Below are positions 1 through 8,205 of a DNA stretch of 64,000 nt, one piece after another. Below the pieces are notes generated by a model. It was not told the DNA's origin and searched no databases. It worked only from the letters and a program-made list of their open reading frames with translations. A program made the translations under genes and the position numbers. Each line of letters begins with the position of its first letter. Positions within the stretch are counted from its first letter, which is position 1. Source of the DNA: UBA4742 sp963734965 (GTDB lineage: Bacteria; Actinomycetota; Acidimicrobiia; Acidimicrobiales; Acidimicrobilacustridaceae); contig CAVTJK010000003.1 of assembly GCA_963734965.1 (NCBI GenBank), forward strand, positions 496,001-560,000. The letters are read 5' to 3'.

Positions 1-806
1 TCGCAGTCGGCGGGCACGCCGACGAACATGTCCCCTGCGACCAGATCGATGCGCTCGCCCATCGGATCACGGGCCAACTGCCGGGCTGCCCGATCGATGA
101 CCGTCGGCCGCTCGTACAGCACCCCGGTGGCGGCCGGTGCGAGTTGCAGTGCCGTCGTGAGCATCTGCCCGGTGCCGCCGGCCACGTCGCAGATGCGCCC
201 GAACCGGCTGAAGTCGAAGGCCTCGGCCAGCAACGTCGCTTCGAGCCCCGAGCCGGCGGCCATGGCCGCGTCGAAGGTCGCCTCGGCCGAGGGCTCGGTG
301 GTCAGGAAGTCGAAGAACTCGCGCCCGGTCGCGGCGACGCTGGCGCTCTCGCCGGTGCGCAGCGAGTGGTCGGCCCGATCCCAGATGCGAGCCATCCAGT
401 CGGATCCGGTGAAGCGGACCCATTCGCGCAAACCGTCGGGGTGATCGGCGCGCAGCAGTGCTCCGGCTTTGGTGAGCTCGAAGCGGCTCGTCGCCGTCGC
501 TCCACCACGGCGAGGCCGGATCGACAACCAGCCCTTCGAGGCCAGGTAGCGCAGCACACGAAACGTGGCATCCGGATCGAGCTGGACGCGGTCAGCGAGC
601 GCAGACGCGGTCGCCGGACCGGTCGCGATGGCATCGACCAGGCCTGTGTCGATGGCCACCGTCACCAGTCGCACCTCGATCATCCGGTCCATCTGCTCGA
701 GCACGGTCATGGCCGGCGGCAGCGCCCCCCGATGGACTCGCCCGAACAAGTTGCGCACATGGACGCCCGGTTGGACGGCCCAGACAGGGGGGAGGTGGCG
801 GCCCAT
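1..806 (-). CDS. SAM-dependent O-methyltransferase with winged-helix dimerisation domain (3' end beyond window)
   Basis: The frame runs open from the start to the window edge, so the C-terminus is missing. The N-terminal part begins around LPPAMTVLEQMDRM and continues into a winged-helix region (ATASALADRV, then FRVLRYLASKGWL), as in the dimerisation domain of hydroxyneurosporene/acetylserotonin-type O-methyltransferases. The SAM-binding glycine motif follows as CDVAGGTGQM, near residue 190. The family moves a methyl group from SAM to a hydroxyl on small aromatic or polyketide substrates; the substrate here cannot be told. Starts at 806 (ATG), 830 (GTG) and 710 (ATG) are all in frame. 806 was chosen because the conserved LPPA stretch lies upstream of 710. 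The gene is divergent from gltX. Confidence 0.75.
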   Translation of the reverse strand, partial: MGRHLPPVWAVQPGVHVRNLFGRVHRGALPPAMTVLEQMDRMIEVRLVTVAIDTGLVDAIATGPATASALADRVQLDPDATFRVLRYLASKGWLSIRPRRGGATATSRFELTKAGALLRADHPDGLREWVRFTGSDWMARIWDRADHSLRTGESASVAATGREFFDFLTTEPSAEATFDAAMAAGSGLEATLLAEAFDFSRFGRICDVAGGTGQMLTTALQLAPAATGVLYERPTVIDRAARQLARDPMGERIDLVAGDMFVGVPADC

Positions 807-938
807 GGCCGGCGGGAGGTCGTGGCTCACGCCCCGATGGTGCTGGCCCGACCCGTCCGGAGCAAACGCAGCCGGAACGGGGCCGGCCCTCGGCTCCACC
901 GGAGTCGAACCCGCTCGGGAGTGCTCGGCCGACGCCAG

Positions 939-944
939 TAGCAT
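939..944 (+). promoter_or_regulatory. -10-like box for leaderless gltX
   Basis: TAGCAT lies 6 nt upstream of the GTG start of gltX, and no Shine-Dalgarno sequence precedes that codon. A -10 box this close places the transcription start at or next to the start codon. No convincing -35 element is visible. The same arrangement recurs at several other genes in the window. Confidence 0.45.
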
Positions 945-950
945 CGACGC

Positions 951-2376
951 GTGGCTGACCCCGCAGTACGAGTCCGGTTCTCACCCGCGCCGACGGGCTG
1001 GTTGCACATCGGCAGCGCCCGGGCCGCCCTCTTCAACTGGATCTTCGCCCGCCAGCAGGGCGGCGAGATGTTGTTGCGCATCGAAGACACCGATGCCGAG
1101 CGGCTCCGGCCCGAGCTCATCGACACGATCTATGAGACCTTGAGCTGGCTGGGCATCGACTGGGACGGGGAGCCGGTGCTGCAGTCCGGGCGGACCAGGC
1201 AGTACCTCGACGCCGCCGACCGGCTCTTCGCCGAGGGCCGGGCCTACGGCTGTGACTGCACCCAGGACGACGTGAAGGCCCGCATCGAGGCCGCCGGCCA
1301 GAAGACCCCGGGCTATGACGGCCACTGCCGCGGACCGCGGTCTGGTGCCTGGTCCGGGCATCGCGATGCGCTTCCGCACCCCCGACGAGGGGGCCACGGT
1401 CTTCGCCGATGTCATCCGGGGCGAGGTCTCGTTCGAGAACGCCACCCTCGAGGACTTCGTGATCGTGCGGGCCAGCGGCCAGCCGTTGTTCCTGCTGGCC
1501 AACGCGGTCGACGATGTCGACATGGCCATCACCCATGTCATCCGGGGTGAGGACCTGATCAACACCACGCCCAAGGTGTTGCTGCTGCGCGAGGCGCTGG
1601 GCGTCACCGAACGTCCGGTGTACGCCCACCTGCCGCTCATCGTCGGGGCCAATCGCAAGAAGCTGTCCAAGCGTCGCGATGCGGTGGCCGTCGCCGACTT
1701 CGTCGACCAGGGCTACCTGCCAGAGGCCATGGTCAACTACCTCGTCACGCTGGGGTGGGGGCCGCCCGACGGCATCGAGATCCGCGAGATGGGCGAGATC
1801 ATCAACCTGTTCCGCCTCGAAGACGTCAACTCGTCCGGCGCCTACTTCGACGTCGAGAAGCTCGACAGCTTCAACGGCGTCTACATCCGCAACCTCGACA
1901 CCGATGATTTCATCGCGCGGTCCCAGCCGTGGCTGCTGGGCCGGGACGGGCGCGCCCTGCCGTGGGATCCGGCCGACTACGACCCCAAGGCGTTCGCCGC
2001 GCTGGCGCCGCTCGTGCAGGAGCGGGTCAACCACCTCAACGAGGTCCCGGACTACGTCGACTTCGTGTTCCGTTCCGAGCCGGTCATCGACCAGCCCTCT
2101 TGGGACCGGGTCATGGTCAAGGGCGGCGACGCCGCCGCCGCGATGCTCGACGCCATCATCGGCGTCTACGGCACCTGCGACTGGGACGCCTCCACGCTCA
2201 TGGCGCTGATCCAGGCCGAGGGCGAGCGCCTCGAGCTGCCCAAGAAGCAATGGCAGGCGCCGGTGCGGGTGGCCGTGACCGGGCGCACGGTCGGGCCACC
2301 GCTCGGGGAATCCATGGTCGTGCTGGGGCGCGAGCGCACGTTGGCTCGCCTGCAGGCGGCCCGCCGCCAGCTGTAG
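951..2376 (+). CDS. gltX: Glutamyl-tRNA synthetase (one frameshift)
   Basis: Class I aminoacyl-tRNA synthetase that charges tRNA-Glu. In actinobacteria it is usually non-discriminating and also misacylates tRNA-Gln for later amidation by GatCAB. The HIGH motif appears as HIGS about residue 18 (FSPAPTGWLHIGSARAALF). The KMSKS motif appears as KLSKR at about 1660-1674. The two halves sit in different frames: PGYDGHCR is followed after one extra base, near 1331, by DRGLVPGPGIAMRFRTPDEG. Removing one G restores a continuous protein of about 475 residues, the normal family length. Because the gene is essential, a sequencing error is likelier than a real mutation. The start is GTG at 951. tRNA-Gln and tRNA-Glu genes lie downstream on the same strand. 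Confidence 0.93.
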
Positions 2377-2378
2377 CC

Positions 2379-2979
2379 ATGCGCGTCGTCAAGGTGCTGG
2401 TCAAGGTCGTTGCCGCGCTCGTGGGCCTGGGCGTGCTGTACGTGGCCTTCACCTTCAGCCAGGTCTGGTGGGCGTCGCGCCAACGGTCGAACGCCACGGC
2501 CAGCGCCATCGTCGTCATGGGCGCCGCGCAGTGGAACGGCACTCCGTCGCCCGTGCTGAAGGACCGCCTCGATCATGCCGCCGCGCTGTACCGCGCCGGA
2601 CGGGCGCGGCGAGATCATCGTCACGGGGGGCAAGCAGCCGGGGGATCGGGTGACGCAGGGCGTCACCGGCTACGACTACCTGACCGCGGCCGGGATCCCC
2701 GAGCGCGCCGTCAAGCTCGAGAACCAGGGCACCAACAGCTACCAGGAGCTGTCGGCGGCGGCCAACATCATCCGCCAGTCCGGGCTGGCGCCGAACGTGC
2801 TGCTCGTGTCGGATCCCTATCACTCGTTCCGCATCGCCCAGATCGCGAACGAGGTGGGGCTCACGGCGCACGTGTCGCCCGACAGCGTGGGGTCGCCATT
2901 GGCGTCGCTGGCCCGCGAGACCGCCGCGGTCTCGGTCGGTCGGATCATCGGCTACCGCCGGCTGGCCCGGTTCGCCTAG
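2379..2979 (+). CDS. DUF218/YdcF-SanA-like envelope protein (one frameshift)
   Basis: Starts two bases after the gltX stop, so the two are probably co-transcribed. An N-terminal membrane anchor (VLVKVVAALVGLGVLYVAFT) is followed by the DUF218 start AIVVMGAAQWNGTPSPVLKDR and then, in another frame, GEIIVTGGKQPGD and LLVSDPYHSFRIAQIANEVG. These are hallmark segments of the YdcF/ElyC/SanA family, which is linked to envelope integrity; its biochemical activity is not firmly known. The frame changes near 2600. The repaired length of about 200 residues fits the family. The frameshift probably has the same cause as the one in gltX. Confidence 0.82.
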
Positions 2980-3010
2980 AGTGCGGTGCCCCGATTCGGG
3001 GAAGCCACCT

Positions 3011-3082
3011 TCGGGGGTGGTGTAATTGGCAACACAAGTGGTTCTGGTCCACTAATTGGGGGTTCGAGTCCTCCCCCCCGAG
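3011..3082 (+). tRNA. tRNA-Gln (anticodon CTG)
   Basis: A cloverleaf can be drawn. The acceptor stem is TCGGGGG with CCCCCGA and discriminator G. The anticodon stem AGTGG/CCACT encloses the loop TTCTGGT, giving anticodon CTG. The T arm is GGGGG-TTCGAGT-CCTCC. The U1-A72 pair and G73 are typical of tRNA-Gln. CCA is not encoded. It lies just downstream of gltX, whose product probably charges it with glutamate in an organism using the amidotransferase route. Confidence 0.93.
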
Positions 3083-3099
3083 CCCAACTCCGACGGGAA

Positions 3100-3260
3100 C
3101 TACGTCTCGTCGGACTCCTCGTCGGGACCCGTGTTCTGGCCCTTCTCGAACTCGGCTCTCGCCTGGCCGAGACCCGGGCCAGCTCGGGGATCTTCTTGCT
3201 CCCGAACACGAGCAACAAGACGACGGCGACGATGATGATCTCGGGACCGATTCCGGACAC
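3100..3260 (-). CDS. tatA: TatA-type twin-arginine translocase subunit (one frameshift)
   Basis: Small inner-membrane protein of the Tat pore. It shows one N-terminal transmembrane helix (PEIIIVAVVLLLVFG), the conserved FG hinge, KKIPELAR, then an amphipathic helix (LGQARAEFEKGQ) and an acidic tail ending DEESDET. A single missing G near 3170 separates the two halves; restoring it gives about 53 residues, short for TatA. The start is GTG at 3260, preceded by AAGGAG at good spacing. It is the last gene of the rsbV-rsbW-sigma operon. A Tat substrate (amidohydrolase at 45-47 kb) is in the window. Confidence 0.8.
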
Positions 3261-3349
3261 GATGTGGCTCCTTCCCCAGCGGAGCCCCCAGTCTGGCGGC
3301 TCCGCGCCTGGAAGCGGCCGCGGGCCACGGCCGGGCCACGCCACCGGCG

Positions 3350-4170
3350 TCAGTCGGGGGTGTCGTCCTCGGTGAGTCGAGTCGCGCAGATCGACCAGCG
3401 TCCGGCGGATGATCCGCGACAGGTAGGACTGGCTGACGCCCATGCGCTCGGCGATCTCGGGCTGGGTCAGGTTCTCGAAGAACCGCAGACGGATCACCTC
3501 GCGCTCGCGCTCGGGCAGTCCGTCGAGCAGCTCGGCGACCACCTGCTGCTGGTCGACGTCTTCGAACCCGCGCTCGCCGCGACCCAGCACCCGGTCACCG
3601 AGGGACCGACCCTCGTCGTCGAGCGACGCCCCCGGGGCTGAGTCGAGGCTGGTCGCCTGGTGGGCCACGCCCGCTTCGAGGGCCTCGAGCACGTGGTCCT
3701 CGCTGGCGTCGACCTCGGTGGCCAGCTCGGCGATGGTGGGCGAGCGTCCCAGCCGCTGGGTCAGGTCCTCGTCGGCTCGGCGCAGCTCGAGGTGCAGCTC
3801 CTGGGCCCGTCGGGGAGGTCGCACCATCCAGGTCCGATCGCGCAGGTAGCGCTTCAGCTCGCCCTCGATGGTGCGACTGGCGAAGGTCGAGAAGGCGACG
3901 TCGCGGGTCGGGTCGAAGCGCTCGACGGCGCGTGATGACCGCCAGCAGGCAGATCTGGCGCAGGTCGTCGGTGGGGATGCCGCGGTGGGCGTAGCGCTTG
4001 ATGAAGTAGTCGGCGACGTGGCGTTGGTCCTCGACCAGCTGGTTGCGCAAGCGGCGATCGCCGGTGCGCTGGTACTCGACGAACAGGGCGGCCGTCTGCT
4101 CGCGCGACGTCACCAGATCAGGGTCCGGCCCGTCCCGCTCGCCGTCGGCGGGGGGATCGATCGAGGCCAT
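3350..4170 (-). CDS. sigB: SigB/SigF-family alternative sigma factor (two frameshifts)
   Basis: General-stress sigma-70 family protein. Region 2 features follow the initial MASIDPPADGERDG (FVEYQRTGDRRLRNQLVED, HRGIPTDDLRQ), then FDPTRDVAFSTFASRTIEGE. Region 3 contains RLGRSPTIAELA, and region 4 ends with EREREVIRLRFFENLTQPEIAERMGVSQSYLSRIIRR in the order expected for a helix-turn-helix. One extra base near 3933 splits region 2. Another indel near 3370 removes the stop and, uncorrected, fuses the frame into tatA; corrected, the protein ends LTEDDTPD. Expected length is about 273 residues. The ATG at 4170 lies 2 nt after the anti-sigma stop, indicating tight coupling. Confidence 0.88.
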
Positions 4171-4172
4171 GA

Positions 4173-4548
4173 TCAGTCCGAGGGATCGGTGCGGTGCTTC
4201 ACCAACCGAAACGTCCGACCGCCGTTCGTCACTGCTGACGTCGAACTCGTCGGCCGTCATCGCCAGCAGCTCCCTCGCCACGGGATGGATGTCTGGGGGC
4301 GGGCCCGCCTGCCCGCAGTGGCCCTCGATCTCGAGCCGGTCGCCGTCGACCCGGTAGTGCAGCGCCAGCTCGAGTCCGGGCTCGGCGTCCTCGATGACCA
4401 CGGCGCACATCTCGTCGATCGCCACGCGCAGATCCTCGATGTCGCGCAGGCCGAAGCCGACTTCACCGGCCACGCCGGCCGCCGTGAGACGGGCGATGCG
4501 CAGGAAGCGCGGTTCGGCCGGGATGACGACCTTGATGTCGGTGGTCAT
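4173..4548 (-). CDS. rsbW: RsbW-type anti-sigma factor, serine kinase fold (one frameshift)
   Basis: GHKL-type ATPase that binds and inactivates the cognate sigma factor and phosphorylates the RsbV antagonist. Visible features are the N-terminal strand TDIKVVIPAEPRFLRIARL, the N-box region LRVAIDEMCAVVIEDA, and the end ARELLAMTADEFDV. Near 4213 a missing base changes frame; the corrected tail reads FRLVKHRTDPSD then stop, a typical RsbW ending. Uncorrected, the frame falsely continues into the sigma factor. Corrected length is about 125 residues. It sits 4 nt after rsbV and just before the sigma gene, the classical order. Confidence 0.85.
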
Positions 4549-4552
4549 CCGG

Positions 4553-4876
4553 TCAGTCGACGTCGATGTGGTCGGCCAGACCGGTGATGTCGAGGAGTCG
4601 CCGGGTCGTGTCGGTCGGTGCCCGCAGGATCAGCCGGCCATCGCGGGCCGCCATCTCCTTGTGGGCGCTGATGATCACGCGCAGCCCCGACGAGTCGATG
4701 AAGCGCAGACCGGCGACGTCGAGCACGAGGGTCGTGACGCTGTCGTCGGTCGTGTCCTCGATCCGTTGACGGAGCGCCGGTGCCGTGTGGGGGTCGAGCT
4801 CGCCGCGCAACACCAGAACGACCTCGGCGCCATCTGACGACACGTCGACCTCGAGAGGTTCCTCCGCGATGTTCAC
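4553..4876 (-). CDS. rsbV: RsbV-type anti-anti-sigma factor (STAS domain)
   Basis: A single STAS domain of 107 residues. Unphosphorylated RsbV sequesters RsbW and frees the sigma factor. The conserved phosphorylation loop appears as LRFIDSSGLRVIISAH, near residues 58-72; one of its serines would be the RsbW target. The C-terminal LLDITGLADHIDVD is also typical. First gene of the stress operon rsbV-rsbW-sigB-tatA on the minus strand. The dephosphorylating partner would be a SpoIIE-type phosphatase; two are encoded at 34-38 kb. Confidence 0.92.
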   Translation of the reverse strand: MNIAEEPLEVDVSSDGAEVVLVLRGELDPHTAPALRQRIEDTTDDSVTTLVLDVAGLRFIDSSGLRVIISAHKEMAARDGRLILRAPTDTTRRLLDITGLADHIDVD

Positions 4877-4916
4877 GGGGCGAACAGTAGTGGTTGAGCG
4901 GGGTGGCCCTTGTGGT

Positions 4917-5126
4917 TCACGAAGGATCGATCTGGCCTTCGCCTTTGACGGCCGCGCCTCGTTCGATGGCCTCTTCGTAGGCCGCGGCCTCGCTGGGCGA
5001 CACGGGGGGATTGGCGTCGGCCGCCTGCTCCTCCGCGGGAGTCGGCGCGCGATCGGCGGTGTGGCTCGCCTGCGCGTCGTGTTCGTCCTCGGCGATCGTC
5101 TGGTCGTCGGGCGTGGTGTCTGGCAC
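4917..5126 (-). CDS. Small acidic hypothetical protein
   Basis: About 70 residues, strongly acidic and low-complexity (TPDDQTIAEDEHDAQASHTA, then SPSEAAAYEEAIERGAAVKG). No membrane segment and no recognised domain. An AAGGA motif lies 11 nt before GTG at 5126; a TTG at 5135 is an alternative with poor spacing. It sits between the stress sigma operon and csbD, on the same strand as both, so a stress-related role is a plausible inference only. Confidence 0.55.
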   Translation of the reverse strand: MPDTTPDDQTIAEDEHDAQASHTADRAPTPAEEQAADANPPVSPSEAAAYEEAIERGAAVKGEGQIDPS

Positions 5127-5227
5127 GGTGATCAACGTCCTTCCCGTTCGTCGGCGTGCTCATACCCCTCCGAGGTGGCGCCCAGAACCACTCCTGTCAC
5201 CCGGCTGTCGATCCGGGCCCAGACGCG

Positions 5228-5267
5228 CACAGGACCCGGGCGGGAGGGAAGGTGCCCGGGTCCTGTG
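5228..5267 (-). terminator. Strong hairpin, probable terminator of csbD
   Basis: A perfect 14-bp inverted repeat (CACAGGACCCGGGC and its complement) with a 12-nt loop lies downstream of the csbD stop and before the next minus-strand gene. There is no clear U-tract, as is common in high-GC actinobacteria. It could act in either direction. Confidence 0.65.
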
Positions 5268-5351
5268 ACGAGGTCGGCCAGGTGCGGGATGCCCGACCGA
5301 CGCCTGTTGGGGGTCAGCGCAGGACGAAGTCCCGCACCGACACCTCGGCGA

Positions 5352-5540
5352 TCAGCGCTTCAACTTGTCCTTGACCTTGTCGACCGCGTCAGTGGCCTTG
5401 TCCTTGACGTCGCCGACCTTCTCCTTGGCCTCGCCCGCCACACGATCGGCCTGGCCTTCACGCTTGAGGTCCTTGTCGTCGGTCAGGTCGCCGGCGGCCT
5501 CCTTGGCGCGGCCCTTGATCTGATCGGTCTTGTCGCCCAT
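5352..5540 (-). CDS. csbD: CsbD-family stress protein
   Basis: 62 residues starting MGDKTDQIKGRAKEAAGDLT, with the CsbD pattern GRAKEAAGDLTDDKDLKREG and a charged, repetitive KEKVGDVKDKATDAVDKVKD tail. CsbD proteins are abundant small hydrophilic proteins of the SigB general-stress regulon; their molecular function is unknown. The ATG at 5540 follows an AGGAG motif. Its proximity to the sigB operon supports a stress role. A strong hairpin follows the gene. Confidence 0.88.
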   Translation of the reverse strand: MGDKTDQIKGRAKEAAGDLTDDKDLKREGQADRVAGEAKEKVGDVKDKATDAVDKVKDKLKR

Positions 5541-5726
5541 GGCGATGTCTCCTGCGACTGGGGGGTGTTGGGGGGTGTCCTCAGCTCCTACCCGACCGAG
5601 GCCGAGGCAGAACCCCGGCTCGCCCGACGTCGGCCGGACCAGGAAAACCGGGCTGGGGTACTGGCGGCGGGTCGCGGTGGGTAGGACCACCCTCGGTAGG
5701 GCCATCGGATCGAGCCAGGAGCAGAC

Positions 5727-5921
5727 ATGCCACCACGCACCCTGAATCCCAACCGTGAGCGCCTCTATGCGCCCCTGAGTGCACGGGGATCTCGGCCGAC
5801 GCATCAGGGCCAGGCCGAACGGACCTACGACGAGCTCTACGACGAGGCCAAGCGCCGCAACATCAAGGGTCGCTCCAAGATGAGCAAGACCGAGCTCGAG
5901 CGGGCCCTCGGGGGTCGCTGA
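5727..5921 (+). CDS. Small Rho-N/SAP-like protein
   Basis: 64 residues. The C-terminal half, YDELYDEAKRRNIKGRSKMS followed by KTELERALGG, matches the helix-extended-helix of Rho N-terminal/SAP-like small domains that are widespread in actinobacteria and are thought to bind nucleic acid. The N-terminus is basic and proline-rich. The role is unknown. It converges with the agmatine deiminase gene, whose uncorrected frame overlaps its 3' end. Confidence 0.7.
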   Translation: MPPRTLNPNRERLYAPLSARGSRPTHQGQAERTYDELYDEAKRRNIKGRSKMSKTELERALGGR

Positions 5922-7029
5922 CCCGCCCTCTCAGGTGCGAGCGCGGGACCTGCTGGGTGATGCAATGGATGTTGCCGCCACCCAGCAGGATCTCGCGTCC
6001 GTCGACACCCACGATCTGACGGTCGGGGAACAGGTCGGCCAGGACTGAGGCGGCCTCGTCGTCCCGGGCCGGGTCCAAGAAGGGCATCACGACCCGATCG
6101 TTGGCCAGGTAGAAGTTCACGTAGCTCGCCGCCAGTCGGGCGCCCCCGCGGCGGGGCTGGCTGCCGCGCTGGTGGTCCACGCCGGCTGCTTCGGCCTCGG
6201 TCATGTGCAGCGGTCCTGGCTCGTGGATCAGGTGGACGTCGAGTGAGCGGCCGCGGGCGTCGACCGCGGCGTCGAGCCGGTGGCGCGCGTCGAGCGAGAT
6301 GGCGTGTTGCGGATCGTCGGGGTCGGCGTTCCAGGTCAGGGCGACCACGCCGGGGCGGACGAAGCAGCAGAGGTTGTCGACGTGGCCGTCGGTCTCGTCG
6401 TTGTAGACGCCGGCGCCCAGCCAGATGATCGTCTCGGCGCCCGTGTAGGCCCTCAGGTGATCCTCGATCTGGGCTCGGGTCAGACCTGGATTGCGATTCG
6501 GGTTGAGCAGGCACTCCTCGGTGGTGAGCAGGGTGCCTTCGCCGTCGACGTGGATGGAGCCGCCTTCGAGGACCAGCGGCGCCCGGTAGCGGTCGACGCC
6601 CTCGAGCCGGCACACCGCCTCGGCCGCCGCGTCGTCGCGATCCCAGTGGGAATACAGGCCGCCGTGCTCGCCCCCCCAGGCGTTGAACACCCAGTCGACG
6701 CCGCGGCGCACGCCGTTGGCGTCGACCACGAAGGTGGGCCCGATGTCGCGCATCCAGGCGTCGTCGGTGGCCAACTCGACCACGCTGATGTCAGGTCCCA
6801 GCCGCGCCTGGGCCCGCTCCATCTGATCCGCGGTCGCCGCCACGGTCACCGGCTCGGTGACCGCGATGGCCCTGGCCACCTCGGCATAGGCCCGCTGGGC
6901 CGGCTCGGCACTCATCCGCCACGTGTCAGGTCGTCGCGGCCACGCCATCCAGCAGCCGTGATGGGGAGCCCATTCGCCCGGCATGGTGAAGCCGTCAGCG
7001 GCGGGCGTCGCCCCGAGCGGGTCGGTCAC
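5863..7029 (-). CDS. aguA: Agmatine deiminase (peptidyl-arginine deiminase family)
   Basis: Converts agmatine to N-carbamoylputrescine and ammonia, a polyamine-route step. Diagnostic segments are MPGEWAPHHGCWMAWPRR at the N-terminus, DDAWMRDIGPTFVV, VLEGGSIHVDGEGTLLTTEE, GVYNDETDGHVDNLCCFV with the catalytic His, and LLGGGNIHCITQQVP with the catalytic Cys near the end. The frame should stop around 5935, but an apparent indel carries it about 25 codons further into the convergent gene at 5727-5921. The real product is probably about 365 residues. The GTG start at 7029 overlaps the stop of the upstream ATPase gene (GTGA), suggesting co-translation. Confidence 0.9.
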   Translation of the reverse strand: MTDPLGATPAADGFTMPGEWAPHHGCWMAWPRRPDTWRMSAEPAQRAYAEVARAIAVTEPVTVAATADQMERAQARLGPDISVVELATDDAWMRDIGPTFVVDANGVRRGVDWVFNAWGGEHGGLYSHWDRDDAAAEAVCRLEGVDRYRAPLVLEGGSIHVDGEGTLLTTEECLLNPNRNPGLTRAQIEDHLRAYTGAETIIWLGAGVYNDETDGHVDNLCCFVRPGVVALTWNADPDDPQHAISLDARHRLDAAVDARGRSLDVHLIHEPGPLHMTEAEAAGVDHQRGSQPRRGGARLAASYVNFYLANDRVVMPFLDPARDDEAASVLADLFPDRQIVGVDGREILLGGGNIHCITQQVPRSHLRGRVSDPRGPARARSCSSWSDP

Positions 7030-7440
7030 CCACGCATGCTCTCACGCCGATCCAGGGCCAGCGCCGGTCCGATCTCGAACCACACGATCTTGCCGGGCAG
7101 GAACTGCTGCACCCCCCACGCGTCGGCGAGGTGATCGACGATCATCAGACCGCGTCCGCCGCCCGCGTCGAACGGCGCCGGGTGCAACAGCTGTGGCAGC
7201 CCGAAGCCGTGGTCGCGCACCTCGACCCGAAGTCGATCCTCGACGGTGAGGATGGTCACGGTGATCTCGCCGGCCCCGAGATCGACGGCGTTGGCCACCA
7301 ACTCGCTGGTCAGGACGGCTACCGCGTCGCGGTCGGCGACGGGGCCGAGGATCCCCTGCGCGAACTCGACGAAGTGGCGAACCGTCGCCACGCTGTCGGA
7401 TTCGGGCGAAACGGTTATCGCCAGCTGGTTGACGCTCACG
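7026..7440 (-). CDS. RsbW-like ATP-binding regulatory protein
   Basis: HATPase_c domain protein of about 137 residues of the anti-sigma/serine-kinase type. The N box is LTSELVANAVDLGAG, the G1 region DHGFGLPQ, and the G2 region GGGRGLMIVDHLADAW. GTG at 7440 is preceded by AAGGAG at 7 nt; a longer in-frame start at 7493 has no such support. No sigma factor is adjacent, so it may regulate a distant partner or the sigB system 3 kb away. Its stop overlaps the start of aguA. Confidence 0.82.
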
Positions 7441-7535
7441 GGACGGCTCCTTGCCGGTCGCTCTGATCCCTTCCCCAGGCCGCGCCCTTTCATGCCTTGT
7501 CCTACATTTCAGTTTCAATGCGAGATCGGGCTCGA

Positions 7536-7979
7536 TCAGCGGGGAGGGCGAGGAACCGACTCGTCCGCTCGCAGATCGATGAGGTCGGACACCTCTTCGG
7601 CGGCGTGCAGCCGGTCGCCCGAGGGGGTGATCACGATCGGTTCGGCGGGGCCGCTGCGGGAGCGGGCCAGCGTGATCGTCAGCTGCCCGTTGGCCAGCGA
7701 GGCCGTCACCGGCCAGCCGACGTCCACCGGGAGCTCGAGCTCGCGCTGGAGGGCCGAGATGTTCCACTCGTGGAGGATGTAGTCGTGGTCGGCCTCGGCG
7801 CCGCGCTCGGCCCGGATGGTCAACCAGTTGCCGTCGAGCACGACCTCGACGTGCTCGGCCATCACCCCTGGCAGCGGCGCGACGATCATCATCCGGGCGG
7901 CCGATGCGAACACATTGACCCGCAACCGACCGGGGAGCCCCTCAGACGGATCTGGTGTCGGGTGGAGCGGCACGGTCAT
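7536..7979 (-). CDS. HSP20/alpha-crystallin family small heat-shock protein
   Basis: About 147 residues. The alpha-crystallin domain runs through LRVNVFASAARMMIVAPLPG, VEVVLDGNWLTIRAERG, LQRELELPVDVG and ASLANGQLTITLARS; the last contains the GxLTI-like beta-9 strand. These proteins hold unfolded clients in an ATP-independent way. The ATG at 7979 follows a GGGGGTGAG stretch; the longer open frame upstream looks non-coding. It heads a same-strand group with the ATPase and aguA, about 95 nt away. Confidence 0.83.
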   Translation of the reverse strand: MTVPLHPTPDPSEGLPGRLRVNVFASAARMMIVAPLPGVMAEHVEVVLDGNWLTIRAERGAEADHDYILHEWNISALQRELELPVDVGWPVTASLANGQLTITLARSRSGPAEPIVITPSGDRLHAAEEVSDLIDLRADESVPRPPR

Positions 7980-8093
7980 CTCACCCCCTCTACCCAGCGC
8001 GACGCCGCGCAGAACGCGGGTGGGCTCGGGGCGATCCTCGATCGCCTTTGGGGACGCTCGTAGGCGCTGGCTATGATGCTTCGGCTCGTCCCG

Positions 8094-8166
8094 GCCCCCA
8101 TCGTCTAGCGGCCTAGGACACCACCCTCTCAAGGTGGCGGCACGGGTTCAAATCCCGTTGGGGGTG
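8094..8166 (+). tRNA. tRNA-Glu (anticodon CTC)
   Basis: The acceptor stem GCCCCCA pairs with TGGGGGT, with discriminator G. The anticodon stem CCACC/GGTGG encloses CTCTCAA, giving anticodon CTC. The D arm (GTCTAGCGGCCTAGGAC) and T arm (CGGGTTCAAATCCCG) are typical of bacterial tRNA-Glu. Seven kb downstream of gltX on the same strand. CCA is not encoded. Confidence 0.95.
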
Positions 8167-8205
8167 CTCAGCGTCGCCGACGGCCCGGTCAGCAGCTTCC
8201 GTCGG

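Noticed and set aside
890..912. tRNA T-arm-like sequence on the minus strand (GGTTCGACTCC) before gltX
   Set aside because: The stem does not pair beyond two bases and no acceptor or anticodon arms can be drawn.
3100..4548. Fused anti-sigma/sigma/TatA protein
   Set aside because: Natural stop codons and the normal C-termini reappear after single-base corrections, so three separate genes are the better reading.
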